The notes beneath the pieces are model-generated. The model did not search any database, had not been told where the DNA came from, and worked only from the letters and a program-made list of their open reading frames with translations. A DNA stretch of 64,000 nt from Promicromonospora sp049532985 (GTDB lineage Bacteria > Actinomycetota > Actinomycetes > Actinomycetales > Cellulomonadaceae). Shown here one piece after another: positions 1 through 8,522 of the stretch. Within the stretch, counting starts at the first letter, position 1, and each line of letters begins with the position of its first letter. The position numbers and the translations under genes are program-made. Where the stretch lies: NCBI RefSeq assembly GCF_049532985.1, contig NZ_CP186693.1:5890001-5954000 (forward strand). Direction: 5' to 3'.

Positions 1-1171
1 CGCCGTCGGCGCGCACGTGCCCGACGCCCCGGCAGCGGACGCCACCGTGGCCGAGCTGCTCAGCCACAGTGCCGGCCTGCCCGCCGAGCCCGCGGGTCCC
101 TGGTGGGAACGGGCCGGGGGCTCGACCTGGGGGCAGATCGTGGCCTCGGGCCTGCCACGGCTCGCCGCACCGGGCACCCGGTACCACTACTCGAACGTCG
201 GCTACGCGGTGCTCGGCCGCCTCGTGGAGGACGTGCGCGGCCGGGCCTGGGACGAGGTGCTCCGCGACGAGGTGTGGACGCCGCTCGGCATGACCTCGAC
301 CGGTCGCGTGCCCGTGGGGCCGCACGTCACGGGCTACGCCGTGCACCCCCACGCCGACCTGGTGCACGCCGAGCCCGTGCCCGCCTACCTGGCCATGGGG
401 CCGGCCGGCGAGCTGTGGTCCACGCCGTCGGACCTGGTGCGCTTCGGGATGTGGCTGGCCTGCCACGACACGCTGGGCGCCGCGGGCGACGCCGTGCTGC
501 CCGTGGCCGCCCGCCGGCTCATGACCACGCCGCGCGTGGTGGTGGACGAGCCCGGCACGGCCTGGACCGGTGCGTACGGCCTGGGCGTCCGGGTGCGCAA
601 GGACGTGCTGGACGGGGAGCTCGTGCGCACCGTGGGCCACTCCGGGTCGGTCCCGGGCTTTACCGCCGACCTGCGGGTGGACCTCGCGACGGGCCACGCC
701 GTGGCGGTGGTCGGGTCGAGCACCGCCGGGTTCGGCGACGGGACCGGGCTCCTGGCCGCGTGGCGCGGCCTGGGCTCCCGGACGTCGGACGACGGCGGAG
801 CCGGCGCGGGTGCCGGGCGTGCCGGTGCGGGTGCCGGGCGTGCCGCTGCCGCTTCGGCGCCCGGCGCCGCGGCGCTCGCGGGCGACTGGTACTGGGGGCC
901 CGTGCCGTACACGCTGACCGCCGTGGGCGGGCGGCTGGCCCTGGCCGGTGTGTCCAGCGGGCGCGGCACCGAGTTCGAGCCCGGTGCCGAGCCCGGCACC
1001 TGGGTGGGCGTGACGGCCGGGTACTGGCAGGGAGAGACGCTCCGCGGCGTGGAACGGGAGGGACGTGTGGTCGCGCTGGACGTGGGGACGTTCTGCCTGA
1101 CGCGCACGCCGTACGCCGCGGACGTGGACCTCCCGGGTGGCCACGACGAGGCGGGCTGGCACGCGCTGTGA
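1..1171 (+). CDS. Serine hydrolase, beta-lactamase class C / PBP-like family (5' truncated by window)
   Basis: The reading frame is open from base 2 and ends with TGA at 1169-1171; the N-terminus, including the expected SxxK nucleophile motif, lies outside the window. The visible part begins in the conserved region after the nucleophile (ELLSHSAGL). It then shows the class C second motif as YSN (in YHYSNVGY) and an HSG triad (in GHSGSVPGF) where KTG stands in true beta-lactamases. This is typical of D-aminopeptidase/esterase-like serine hydrolases that act on peptides or esters outside the cytoplasm. After a Gly/Ala-rich linker (tandem GAGAGR) there is a C-terminal beta-rich domain of roughly 95 residues, probably a lipocalin-like lid as in this family. 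Substrate is unknown. A GTG at 17 is in frame but internal to the domain, so it is not a credible start. Confidence 0.85.
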   Translation, partial: AVGAHVPDAPAADATVAELLSHSAGLPAEPAGPWWERAGGSTWGQIVASGLPRLAAPGTRYHYSNVGYAVLGRLVEDVRGRAWDEVLRDEVWTPLGMTSTGRVPVGPHVTGYAVHPHADLVHAEPVPAYLAMGPAGELWSTPSDLVRFGMWLACHDTLGAAGDAVLPVAARRLMTTPRVVVDEPGTAWTGAYGLGVRVRKDVLDGELVRTVGHSGSVPGFTADLRVDLATGHAVAVVGSSTAGFGDGTGLLAAWRGLGSRTSDDGGAGAGAGRAGAGAGRAAAASAPGAAALAGDWYWGPVPYTLTAVGGRLALAGVSSGRGTEFEPGAEPGTWVGVTAGYWQGETLRGVEREGRVVALDVGTFCLTRTPYAADVDLPGGHDEAGWHAL

Positions 1172-1253
1172 CATTTCGCACCGCGTGCCGCGCGGGCCGG
1201 CGCGACACGCCCAAGCGGTCGCGACACGCCGTCGTCCGGATCTGATTTTCGGA

Positions 1254-1298
1254 CCCCTCCGAGCCCCGCGAGGTGCGTCTTCGCGCGCCCCGGAGGGG
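1254..1298 (+). terminator. Possible weak terminator hairpin after the serine hydrolase
   Basis: An 8-bp inverted repeat (CCCCTCCG at 1254-1261, CGGAGGGG at 1291-1298) encloses a long GC-rich loop that can fold further. No U-tract follows. It lies in the 378-bp gap before nrdH. The gap also holds a 10-bp direct repeat GCGACACGCC (1202 and 1221) and the NrdR boxes listed separately. Confidence 0.3.
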
Positions 1299-1418
1299 CC
1301 TCCCGGAACCGCCCGGGAAAGCCCGGCGTCCCGCCTGCCGTGCAGTGTCAGAGGCTCGTGGCAGCATGGTCCCTGAGCGTTCCGGGCGGCTGTGCCGTAG
1401 TGCGCCGTTCGTCACTAA

Positions 1419-1465
1419 CCACAACATGTCGTAAGCGAGCGAGCGTCAGACACTAGGTGTAGTGT
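1419..1465 (+). promoter_or_regulatory. Tandem NrdR boxes upstream of nrdHIEF
   Basis: The proximal site at 1450-1465 reads ACACTAGGTGTAGTGT, with perfect 6-bp inverted arms ACACTA/TAGTGT. The distal site at 1419-1434 (CCACAACATGTCGTAA) is a degenerate match to the same 16-bp pattern. The two starts are exactly 31 bp apart (15-bp gap), so both sit on one face of the helix. This matches the known arrangement of paired binding sites for NrdR, the ATP/dATP-sensing repressor of ribonucleotide reductase genes. The spacing and palindrome are visible here; NrdR binding is inferred. Confidence 0.75.
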
Positions 1466-1549
1466 TTGGTTCAGCGGGAGACGCAGACCCGCGAACAAAG
1501 CACACCGACGTAAGTTCACGGGTGTTCTTCGAGGTCAGAGGAGGCGGAC

Positions 1550-1792
1550 ATGAGCGTCACGGTCTACAGCAAGCCGGCATGCGTGCAGTGCGACGCGACG
1601 TACCGGGCACTGGATCGCAAGGGTGTCGAGTACACGGTCGTGGACATCACGCAGGACGCCGAGGCGCTCGAGATGGTTCGCGGCCTCGGCTACCTCCAGG
1701 CACCGGTCGTCGTGGCCGGTGACACCCACTGGTCGGGCTTTCGCCCCGACCAGATCAGCGCGGTCGCCGCGCTCCAGGCCGCTTCGGCCTGA
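1550..1792 (+). CDS. nrdH: NrdH-redoxin, electron donor to class Ib ribonucleotide reductase
   Basis: An 80-residue glutaredoxin-fold protein with the redox motif CVQC at residues 11-14. The C-terminal signature WSGFRPDQI, which distinguishes NrdH-redoxins from glutathione-dependent glutaredoxins, is also present. It reduces the C-terminal cysteine pair of NrdE and is itself reduced by thioredoxin reductase in characterised systems. The ATG at 1550 is preceded by a strong AGAGGAGG ribosome-binding site about 5 nt upstream. It is the first gene of nrdHIEF and lies about 85 bp downstream of the NrdR boxes. Length and motif order are normal for the family. Confidence 0.96.
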   Translation: MSVTVYSKPACVQCDATYRALDRKGVEYTVVDITQDAEALEMVRGLGYLQAPVVVAGDTHWSGFRPDQISAVAALQAASA

Positions 1793-1827
1793 CCAGCACC
1801 ACAGCTACGTCGGCAAGGGGGCGTGAC

Positions 1828-2262
1828 GTGGGTTCTCTCGTCTACTTCTCCAGCGTGTCCGAGAACACGCACCGGTTCGTCCAGAAGCTCGCGCTCGACG
1901 AGCTGGGGATGCCGGTGCACCGGATACCGCTCCGCCCGGCCGACGGCTTCCTGCGCGTGGACGAGCCCTACGTCCTCATGGCCCCCACCTACGGTGGCGG
2001 CAACGAGGGCGGGGCCGTCCCGCGGCAGGTGAGGAAGTTCCTCAACGACGAACACAACCGGTCGCTCATCCGCGGCGTCATCGCCGCGGGGAACACCAAC
2101 TTCGGGGCTGCGTACTGCATCACCGGGGACATCATCGCTGCGAAGTGTGATGTCCCCTATCTTTACGCCTTCGAACTACTGGGAACGGCGCAGGACGTCA
2201 CGCGCGTCCGCAACGGATTGGGACGATTTTGGCAGCAACAACCACTGAGTCTCTCAGCCTGA
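1828..2262 (+). CDS. nrdI: NrdI flavodoxin-like protein
   Basis: A 144-residue NrdI. In characterised class Ib systems this FMN protein supplies the oxidant that assembles the dimanganese-tyrosyl radical cofactor of NrdF. The flavin loop YFSSVSENTHRF is near the N-terminus, PTYGGG follows at about 52-57, and GNTNFG at about 90-95. The GTG start at 1828 has a G-rich ribosome-binding site (AAGGGGGCG) just upstream. The 3' end overlaps nrdE by 34 bp in another frame, which suggests translational coupling. Length is normal for actinobacterial NrdI. Confidence 0.95.
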   Translation: MGSLVYFSSVSENTHRFVQKLALDELGMPVHRIPLRPADGFLRVDEPYVLMAPTYGGGNEGGAVPRQVRKFLNDEHNRSLIRGVIAAGNTNFGAAYCITGDIIAAKCDVPYLYAFELLGTAQDVTRVRNGLGRFWQQQPLSLSA

Positions 2263-4406
2263 CTGAGGGCCTGAGCGAGATCCCGCTGGAGTCTCTCCAG
2301 CTCGACTACCACGCGCTCAACGCCATGCTCAACCTCTACGGCCCGGACGGGAAGATCCAGTTCGAGAAGGACCGTGAGGCGGCCCGCCAGTACTTCCTGC
2401 AGCACGTCAACCCGAACACCGTCGAGTTCGACACGCTGGACGCGAAGCTCGACCACCTCGTCGAGGCCCAGTACTACGACCCGACCGTGCTGGCGAAGTA
2501 CTCCCGCGCGTTCGTCAAGGAGCTGTTCCAGCTCGCGTACTCGAAGAAGTTCCGCTTCGAGACGTTCCTCGGCGCCTTCAAGTACTACACGTCGTACACG
2601 CTCAAGACGTTCGACGGCAAGAAGTACCTGGAGCGCTTCGAGGACCGCGTCGCGATGGTCGCCCTCGGCCTGGCCGACGGTGACGAGCAGACGGCGCGCG
2701 ACATCGTCGAGGAGGTCATCTCCGGGCGCTTCCAGCCGGCGACGCCGACCTTCCTCAACGTCGGCAAGGCGCAGCGCGGCGAGCCCGTGTCCTGCTTCCT
2801 GCTGCGCATCGAGGACAACATGGAGTCCATCGCGCGCGGCATCAACTCCGCACTGCAGCTCTCCAAGCGCGGTGGCGGCGTGGCGCTGCTGCTGAGCAAC
2901 ATCCGCGAGCACGGCGCGCCGATCAAGCACATCGAGAACCAGTCCTCGGGCGTCATCCCCGTGATGAAGCTCCTGGAGGACTCCTTCTCCTACGCGAACC
3001 AGCTCGGTGCGCGCCAGGGTGCGGGCGCGGTGTACCTGCACGCCCACCACCCCGACATCATGCGGTTCCTCGACACCAAGCGGGAGAACGCGGACGAGAA
3101 GATCCGCATCAAGACCCTCTCGCTGGGCGTGGTCATCCCGGACATCACGTTCGAGCTGGCCAAGAAGAACGCGGACATGCACCTGTTCAGCCCGTACGAC
3201 GTCGAGCGTGTCTACGGCAAGCCGTTCGCCGACATCTCGATCACCGAGAAGTACGACGAGCTCGTCGCCGACGACCGCATCCGCAAGACCACGATCAGCG
3301 CCCGCGACTTCTTCCAGACGCTCGCGGAGCTGCAGTTCGAGTCGGGCTACCCGTACATCATGTTCGAGGACACGGTGAACAAGGCGAACCCGATCAAGGG
3401 CCGCATCACCCACTCGAACCTGTGCTCCGAGATCCTCCAGGTCTCGACCCCGTCGACGTTCAACGAGGACCTCTCCTACGACACGGTCGGCCGGGACATC
3501 TCCTGCAACCTGGGCTCGCTGAACATCGCCAAGGCGATGGACTCGCCGGACTTCGGCCGCACCATCGACACGGCGATCCGCGCGCTGACGGCGGTGAGCG
3601 ACCAGACCTCGATCGAGTCGGTGCCGTCGATCAAGCTGGCCAACGAGCAGGGGCACGCCATCGGCCTGGGCCAGATGAACCTGCACGGCTACCTCGCCCG
3701 CGAGCACATCTACTACGGCTCGGAGGAGGGTGTCGACTTCACGAACATCTACTTCTACACCGTGGCCTACCACGCGATCGCGGCGTCCAACCGTCTCTCG
3801 ATCGAGCGCAAGCAGAAGTTCGGCGGGTTCGAGGACTCGAAGTACGCGACGGGCGAGTACTTCGACAAGTACGTCCAGCAGGAGTGGAAGCCGGCCACGG
3901 CGCGGGTCGCGCAGCTCTTCGCGGACGCCGGCGTGGCGATCCCGACGCAGGACGACTGGCGTGCGCTCAAGGCCTCGGTCATGGAGCACGGCATCTACAA
4001 CCAGAACCTCCAGGCCGTGCCGCCCACGGGTTCGATCAGCTACATCAACAACTCGACGTCGTCGATCCACCCGGTGCCGGCCAAGATCGAGATCCGCAAG
4101 GAAGGCAAGCTCGGCCGCGTCTACTACCCGGCGCCGTACATGACGAACGACAACCTGGACTACTACCAGGACGCGTACGAGATCGGCTACGAGAAGATCA
4201 TCGACACGTACGCCGCGGCGACGCAGCACGTGGACCAGGGCCTCTCGCTGACCCTGTTCTTCCCGGACACGGTGACCACGCGCGACGTGAACAAGGCGCA
4301 GATCTACGCCTGGCGCAAGGGCATCAAGACGCTCTACTACATCCGCCTGCGCCAGCTCGCGCTGGAGGGTACCGAGGTGGACAACTGCGTCTCCTGCATG
4401 CTGTGA
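2229..4406 (+). CDS. nrdE: Class Ib ribonucleotide reductase, alpha (catalytic) subunit
   Basis: A 725-residue large subunit that reduces ribonucleoside diphosphates to deoxyribonucleotides in the cytosol. Visible family landmarks are the substrate-site cysteine in the GEPVSCFLLRIEDN segment, the NLCSEI segment holding the radical-relay active-site cysteine, and the C-terminal shuttle pair in DNCVSCML that NrdH reduces. It lacks a long N-terminal ATP-cone, as expected for NrdE. The best start is TTG at 2229, with GGGA about 6 nt upstream. This start lies inside nrdI, giving a 34-bp overlap and a residue 1 onward sequence MAATTTESLS. nrdF follows 52 bp downstream, in the same operon. Confidence 0.95.
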   Translation: MAATTTESLSLTEGLSEIPLESLQLDYHALNAMLNLYGPDGKIQFEKDREAARQYFLQHVNPNTVEFDTLDAKLDHLVEAQYYDPTVLAKYSRAFVKELFQLAYSKKFRFETFLGAFKYYTSYTLKTFDGKKYLERFEDRVAMVALGLADGDEQTARDIVEEVISGRFQPATPTFLNVGKAQRGEPVSCFLLRIEDNMESIARGINSALQLSKRGGGVALLLSNIREHGAPIKHIENQSSGVIPVMKLLEDSFSYANQLGARQGAGAVYLHAHHPDIMRFLDTKRENADEKIRIKTLSLGVVIPDITFELAKKNADMHLFSPYDVERVYGKPFADISITEKYDELVADDRIRKTTISARDFFQTLAELQFESGYPYIMFEDTVNKANPIKGRITHSNLCSEILQVSTPSTFNEDLSYDTVGRDISCNLGSLNIAKAMDSPDFGRTIDTAIRALTAVSDQTSIESVPSIKLANEQGHAIGLGQMNLHGYLAREHIYYGSEEGVDFTNIYFYTVAYHAIAASNRLSIERKQKFGGFEDSKYATGEYFDKYVQQEWKPATARVAQLFADAGVAIPTQDDWRALKASVMEHGIYNQNLQAVPPTGSISYINNSTSSIHPVPAKIEIRKEGKLGRVYYPAPYMTNDNLDYYQDAYEIGYEKIIDTYAAATQHVDQGLSLTLFFPDTVTTRDVNKAQIYAWRKGIKTLYYIRLRQLALEGTEVDNCVSCML

Positions 4407-4458
4407 CGCGCCACCCTCTGCCAGATCCCCGCCGACCGTAGTCTCTGAAGGAACTCCC

Positions 4459-5439
4459 ATGTCGCCAACCGGCAAGCTCAAGCTCATCGATCGCGTGACG
4501 GCGATCAACTGGAACCGCCTCGAGGACGAGAAGGACCTCGAGGTCTGGGACCGTCTGGTCGGTAACTTCTGGCTGCCGGAGAAGGTGCCGGTGTCCAACG
4601 ACATCCAGTCGTGGAACACGCTCTCGGAGCACGAGAAGACGATGACCTCGCGGGTCTTCACCGGCCTGACCCTCCTGGACACCATCCAGGGCACGGTCGG
4701 CGCGGTGTCGCTGATCCCGGACGCGCTCACCCCGCACGAGGAGGCGGTGTACACCAACATCGCCTTCATGGAGAGCGTGCACGCGAAGAGCTACTCCTCG
4801 ATCTTCTCGACGCTCCTGTCGACGCCGGAGATCGACGCGGCCTTCGAGTGGTCCGAGAACAACGAGCACCTGCAGAAGAAGGCGGAGATCGTCCTCGACT
4901 ACTACCGGGGCGACGACCCGCTGAAGCGCAAGGTCGCCTCGACGATGCTCGAGTCGTTCCTGTTCTACTCCGGCTTCTACGCGCCGATGTACTGGTCCTC
5001 GCGGGCCAAGCTCACGAACACGGCAGACCTGATCCGCCTCATCATCCGTGACGAGGCAGTGCACGGGTACTACATCGGCTACAAGTACCAGAAGGGCCTC
5101 GCGAAGCTGACGCAGCCCGAGCAGGACGACCTCAAGGCGTACACGTTCGACCTGCTCTTCGAGCTGTACGAGAACGAGGTCGAGTACACCGACTCGCTCT
5201 ACGGCGAGCTGGGGCTGACCGAGGACGTCAAGAAGTTCCTGCGGTACAACGGCAACAAGGCCCTGATGAACCTGGGCTACGAGGCGCTGTTCCCCAAGGA
5301 GGACACCGACGTCAACCCGGCGATCCTCGCGGCGCTGTCGCCGAACGCGGACGAGAACCACGACTTCTTCTCGGGGTCTGGCTCGTCGTACGTGATCGGT
5401 AAGGCCGTGGAGACCGAGGACGACGACTGGGACTTCTGA
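4459..5439 (+). CDS. nrdF: Class Ib ribonucleotide reductase, beta (radical) subunit
   Basis: A 326-residue R2-type ferritin-fold subunit that houses the dimetal site and stable tyrosyl radical. The MESVHAKSY segment holds metal ligands Glu and His and the radical tyrosine four residues after the His. RDEAVHGYYIG supplies the later Glu/His ligand pair. Start ATG 4459 has a GAAGGAAC ribosome-binding site. The C-terminal tail ends in acidic DDDWDF, the tail type that docks on NrdE. It is the last gene of nrdHIEF and is followed by an 18-bp perfect hairpin terminator. Confidence 0.95.
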   Translation: MSPTGKLKLIDRVTAINWNRLEDEKDLEVWDRLVGNFWLPEKVPVSNDIQSWNTLSEHEKTMTSRVFTGLTLLDTIQGTVGAVSLIPDALTPHEEAVYTNIAFMESVHAKSYSSIFSTLLSTPEIDAAFEWSENNEHLQKKAEIVLDYYRGDDPLKRKVASTMLESFLFYSGFYAPMYWSSRAKLTNTADLIRLIIRDEAVHGYYIGYKYQKGLAKLTQPEQDDLKAYTFDLLFELYENEVEYTDSLYGELGLTEDVKKFLRYNGNKALMNLGYEALFPKEDTDVNPAILAALSPNADENHDFFSGSGSSYVIGKAVETEDDDWDF

Positions 5440-5476
5440 CGCCCCGTCGGGAGCCGGTCGCGCACAGCGGCTGACC

Positions 5477-5516
5477 AGAGGCCCGGAACCGCAGATTCCT
5501 GCGGTTCCGGGCCTCT
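5477..5516 (+). terminator. Strong terminator after nrdF
   Basis: A perfect 18-bp inverted repeat, AGAGGCCCGGAACCGCAG at 5477-5494 and its complement at 5499-5516, with an ATTC loop. There is no U-run, as is common in high-GC actinobacteria. It closes the nrd operon. The following 200 bp up to the next gene contain only a 9-bp direct repeat GTTGAATCG (5688 and 5711), the second copy overlapping the likely promoter of that gene. Confidence 0.85.
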
Positions 5517-5724
5517 GTCATGCACGGGCGGGCGTCATGCCGGGAGGGCGACGTTCAGCCGGAAGCCCTGCGGCGCGTGCTCGGCGTGCACGCTGGCGCA
5601 GGGTGCCCTGGAGATCGCGCCCGGGCCGCTGCACACGACGGTGCCCGACCGCGTCCCCGTCCGGCGGGGCAGGCGAGCCCGGGCGTGGTTGAATCGGCCG
5701 GGGGTGTGCCGTTGAATCGTGCGC

Positions 5725-6153
5725 ATGAGCGCAGAGACCAGCCCGCTGACCGCCGCCGACCTCGAGTTCCTCGGGCGCCCGCTGTACGGCTTCCTGTCCG
5801 TGGCCGGTGCGGCGGAGCCGCCGGAACCCCGGCCGGTGTGGTTCGAGGCCACCGCCGAGGGCACCGTCCAGCTCTTCACCGAGGCGGGCTCGGTGAAGGT
5901 GCGACGCCTGGCGCGCGACCCGCGCGCCTCGCTGGTCGTCGCGGCCCCCGTGGGGGAGCGCGAACGGTGGGTGTCCGTCGCCGGCCCGGCCACCGTCGAG
6001 GCCGACGGCGCGCACGACCTCGCCTCCCGCCTGGCCGCGCGGTACTGGGACCTCGACGACCGGGACCGGGCCCGCGACCTCGCCTCGATCCTGGCCGGGG
6101 AGCTGCTGCGCGTCGTCATCCACCCGGAGCGGGTGCGCCGGTACGCGTACTGA
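5725..6153 (+). CDS. Pyridoxamine 5'-phosphate oxidase-fold protein (PPOX family)
   Basis: About 142 residues with the split-barrel flavin-binding pattern of the PPOX/F420-dependent reductase superfamily. Visible elements are an N-terminal strand with YGFLSVAG, PRPVWFEA, then SVKVRRLARDPRASLVVAAP and ending in a VIHPERVRRY strand. In this family those segments bind FMN, F420 or haem; the cofactor and substrate cannot be assigned here. I chose ATG 5725 over an in-frame GTG at 5719 because a TTGAAT box ends 7 nt upstream of it, as in a leaderless start. There is no clear ribosome-binding site. It stands alone, convergent with the response regulator. Confidence 0.75.
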   Translation: MSAETSPLTAADLEFLGRPLYGFLSVAGAAEPPEPRPVWFEATAEGTVQLFTEAGSVKVRRLARDPRASLVVAAPVGERERWVSVAGPATVEADGAHDLASRLAARYWDLDDRDRARDLASILAGELLRVVIHPERVRRYAY

Positions 6154-6172
6154 CCCGGCTGCAGGGCCGCCG

Positions 6173-6844
6173 CTACCAGGCGGCGGCCTGGGCCGCGATG
6201 AGTGCCGCCTCCACCCGGTTCCGCGCACCGGTGGTCCGCAGGATCGAGGTGACGTGCACCTTCACGGTGCCCTCGGCGAGGTGGAGCCGCCGAGCGATCT
6301 CGGCGTTCGAGAGACCGTCACCGACCAGAGCCAGGACCTCCTGCTCACGCGGCGTCAGCCGCTCGAAGCGCTCCCGGGCATGCTGCCGTGCGATGAAACG
6401 GGTGCCCATACCGGTCTGCAGCAGGCGACGCGAGACCGCCGGGGAGAAGTAGGCGCCGCCCTCCGCAGCCGCGTGTACTGCGAGCAGCAGTTCGCGGGGG
6501 TCGCCGGACTTCAGCACGAACCCGTCGGCGCCCAGCCGGATCGCCTCGGCGACGTACTCGTCCTCACCGAACGTGGTGACCATGAGGCACGACGGAGAGC
6601 CGGTGGTGCGCCGGATCTCCGCCAGAGTGTCCAGACCGCTCATCGGCCCCATGCGGACGTCCAGGAGCACGACGTCCGGACGGTTCGCCCGGACAGCCGC
6701 CAGCGTCTCCTCGCCGGAGGAAACCTCCGCGACGACACGGACCGAGTCATCGGTCCCGAGGATTCCGGCGAGGCCTGCGCGCACCAGGGGCTCGTCGTCA
6801 GCGAGGAGGACCCGGAGCGGTGCGGTCCGGGGTGCCGCACTCAC
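6173..6844 (-). CDS. NarL/LuxR-family response regulator
   Basis: A 223-residue two-domain regulator. The receiver domain has the acidic pair in LLADDEP, phospho-acceptor Asp in VVLLDVRM, the Thr switch in MVTTFGE and Lys in FVLKSGD. The C-terminal LuxR-type helix-turn-helix (LTPREQEVLALV, then SNAEIARRL and GTVKVHV) binds DNA as a dimer. The GTG start at 6844 overlaps the upstream kinase stop by 4 bp, so the pair is translationally coupled and almost certainly cognate. The regulon is unknown; the divergent PAP2 phosphatase gene and the pair's own promoter are the obvious first targets. Confidence 0.93.
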   Translation of the reverse strand: MSAAPRTAPLRVLLADDEPLVRAGLAGILGTDDSVRVVAEVSSGEETLAAVRANRPDVVLLDVRMGPMSGLDTLAEIRRTTGSPSCLMVTTFGEDEYVAEAIRLGADGFVLKSGDPRELLLAVHAAAEGGAYFSPAVSRRLLQTGMGTRFIARQHARERFERLTPREQEVLALVGDGLSNAEIARRLHLAEGTVKVHVTSILRTTGARNRVEAALIAAQAAAW

Positions 6845-8451
6845 CGCGCGACTCCGACCACGACGTCGGCCGACGTGACGTGGTGCTCCGCCCAGCAGAT
6901 CCGATAGGCGTCACCCGACGCATCGTCGAGCGGGTCGGCGGTCACGGCGTAGTAGTCGCAGGCCGGGTCGGCACCGGGAGGCGGATCGAGGGTCGTACCA
7001 GGCAACAGCGGCTGGACGTCGGCCCGGGCGTCGCCGACGTCGATCCTGGCGAACGCCGCCGGGCCGAGCATCGCACGCCGGGCGTCGAGGTTGTCCGCGA
7101 GCTGGATCGCTGTCGCGACCGCCACCAGTGCGGCCGACGGCACCAGCACTGCGGCCAGCAGCAGCGCTCCGCCTCGCCGCCGGGCGCGGGCCAGGCCGTC
7201 GGTGACCGCGCGGGCGTCCCGCGGCGACCTGGCTCGGGGGCTGGGCTCGTGGCCTGTCGGCCGCGCGCCGTCCTCAGGCACGCCGCCGGACGACCGCCCC
7301 TCCGGCACGGGGTGCAGCTCGGCGGTCAGCACATAGGCGCCCGACCGGGGGCCGGCCTCGAAAGATCCACCGGTCCTGCGCACCTGCTCGGCGAGCGAAC
7401 GGAGCCCGGTGCCGCCGTCGGACGCCGCTCGTTCGTGATCGCGCTCGACCGGGCCGGTGGACGGCGGCAGCGGGTTGCTCACGGTCACGACGAGCCGACG
7501 TGCCGCCGCCTCCGGCTCGCCGGGCGCGGGGGAGGCCTGCGACGCCCGGGGTACCAGCGTGACCCGGACCGGCCGGCCCGGGGCGTGCCTGAGGGCATTG
7601 GTCAGCCCTTCCCGGACCACACGGGTCACCGCCGGGCCGTAGGCCGAGACGAGATCGTCGCCGGGCGGCGCGGTGAGCACGACGTCGGCGCCGGCCCGGC
7701 GCGCCTCCTGCACGAGCGCCTCCACGTCGGCCTGCCCGCCCGGCGAAGGTCGCGCGTCGGCCCGCCCCGTGCGCAGCGTCTGGACGGACGCGCCCAGCCG
7801 GGCGACGGCATCGGAGACCTGACGCCGCGCGAGCGAGACCGACTCCTGCACGGAGGTGGCCGGGCCGGCAGCACCCGACGGCCGAGGGGCGCTCGTGCCA
7901 CGCTCCAGCTCCAGCTCCAGCCGGCCCAGGTTGACGGCAACCAGGCTGAGCGCGTGCCCGAGGTCGTCGTGCAGGCTCTCGGCGAGCTGCAGGCGTTGCC
8001 GGGCGAGGTCGGTCTCGGCGCGCAGCCGTTCCGTGTCCTGCTCGCGGACGAGGGCCAACGCCGCGTCGGCCTCGGCGTTCCGGCGTGCGCGCCATGCCAG
8101 GGCCACCGCCCACGGGAGCACACCGGTCACGACGCCACGGGCCGTGGCGACCAGCGCGTCACGGAGGTCGGCCCACCCGGCCAGCACGGCGCCTGCGCCC
8201 GCGGCGGCCCCGACAGCCATGGCCACGACCCCCAGCCGTCCCCCGCCGCGCAGCAGCCCGAGGAGGGCGGCGACCGCGGCCAGCGGGACCATCCACCAGG
8301 GACTCACCCCGGCGAGGACCAGCAGCGCGGCGAAGGCTGCCGCCGCGACGAGCAGGGCGAGGCGCCGCACGGGCAGGTGCGCGGGGGAGTGCTCGACGTC
8401 GCGCGTCCAGGGCTCGTGGGTCACCGCACCATCGTCGCCGACGCCCCGCAT
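6841..8451 (-). CDS. Histidine kinase (HisKA_3 type) with an extra C-terminal transmembrane and exported domain
   Basis: About 536 residues from the ATG at 8451, which has a GGAGG site 6 nt upstream; the open frame extends further but is antisense to the PAP2 gene. Several hydrophobic segments (residues about 30-68, 72-92 and 104-120) are followed by a dimerisation helix with His161 in ESLHDDLGHALS, and an HATPase domain with an N-box (REGLTNALRHAPG) and G-box (GGTGLRSLAEQV). The usual protein would end about residue 385. Here about 150 more residues follow: a linker, one clear transmembrane helix (about 427-451), then about 85 residues holding two cysteines (ACDYY and RICWAEH). The last part resembles small exported BamE/SmpA-like domains in strand pattern only. 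It is coupled to the response regulator by a GTGA overlap. Confidence 0.88.
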   Translation of the reverse strand: MRGVGDDGAVTHEPWTRDVEHSPAHLPVRRLALLVAAAAFAALLVLAGVSPWWMVPLAAVAALLGLLRGGGRLGVVAMAVGAAAGAGAVLAGWADLRDALVATARGVVTGVLPWAVALAWRARRNAEADAALALVREQDTERLRAETDLARQRLQLAESLHDDLGHALSLVAVNLGRLELELERGTSAPRPSGAAGPATSVQESVSLARRQVSDAVARLGASVQTLRTGRADARPSPGGQADVEALVQEARRAGADVVLTAPPGDDLVSAYGPAVTRVVREGLTNALRHAPGRPVRVTLVPRASQASPAPGEPEAAARRLVVTVSNPLPPSTGPVERDHERAASDGGTGLRSLAEQVRRTGGSFEAGPRSGAYVLTAELHPVPEGRSSGGVPEDGARPTGHEPSPRARSPRDARAVTDGLARARRRGGALLLAAVLVPSAALVAVATAIQLADNLDARRAMLGPAAFARIDVGDARADVQPLLPGTTLDPPPGADPACDYYAVTADPLDDASGDAYRICWAEHHVTSADVVVGVAR

Positions 8452-8501
8452 CCTCCGCCTCCGGCCCCGGTCTGATCTTCGGGCCGGCCCACTACCACCA
8501 A

Positions 8502-8522
8502 GGTCATAGCTGGTTCCTGACC
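8502..8522. promoter_or_regulatory. Candidate operator in the kinase / PAP2 divergent promoter region
   Basis: GGTCA at 8502-8506 and TGACC at 8518-8522 form an inverted repeat with an 11-bp spacer. It sits in the 115-bp gap between the two-component operon (minus strand) and the PAP2 gene (plus strand), and an ACCA/TGGT pair is interleaved at 8497 and 8511. Short, so it could be chance. Confidence 0.25.

Noticed and set aside
2163..4769. 868-codon open frame on the minus strand across nrdE
   Set aside because: It is antisense to a clear nrdE/nrdF coding region and has Arg/Val/Asp/Leu-rich composition without domains; very high GC content produces such shadows.
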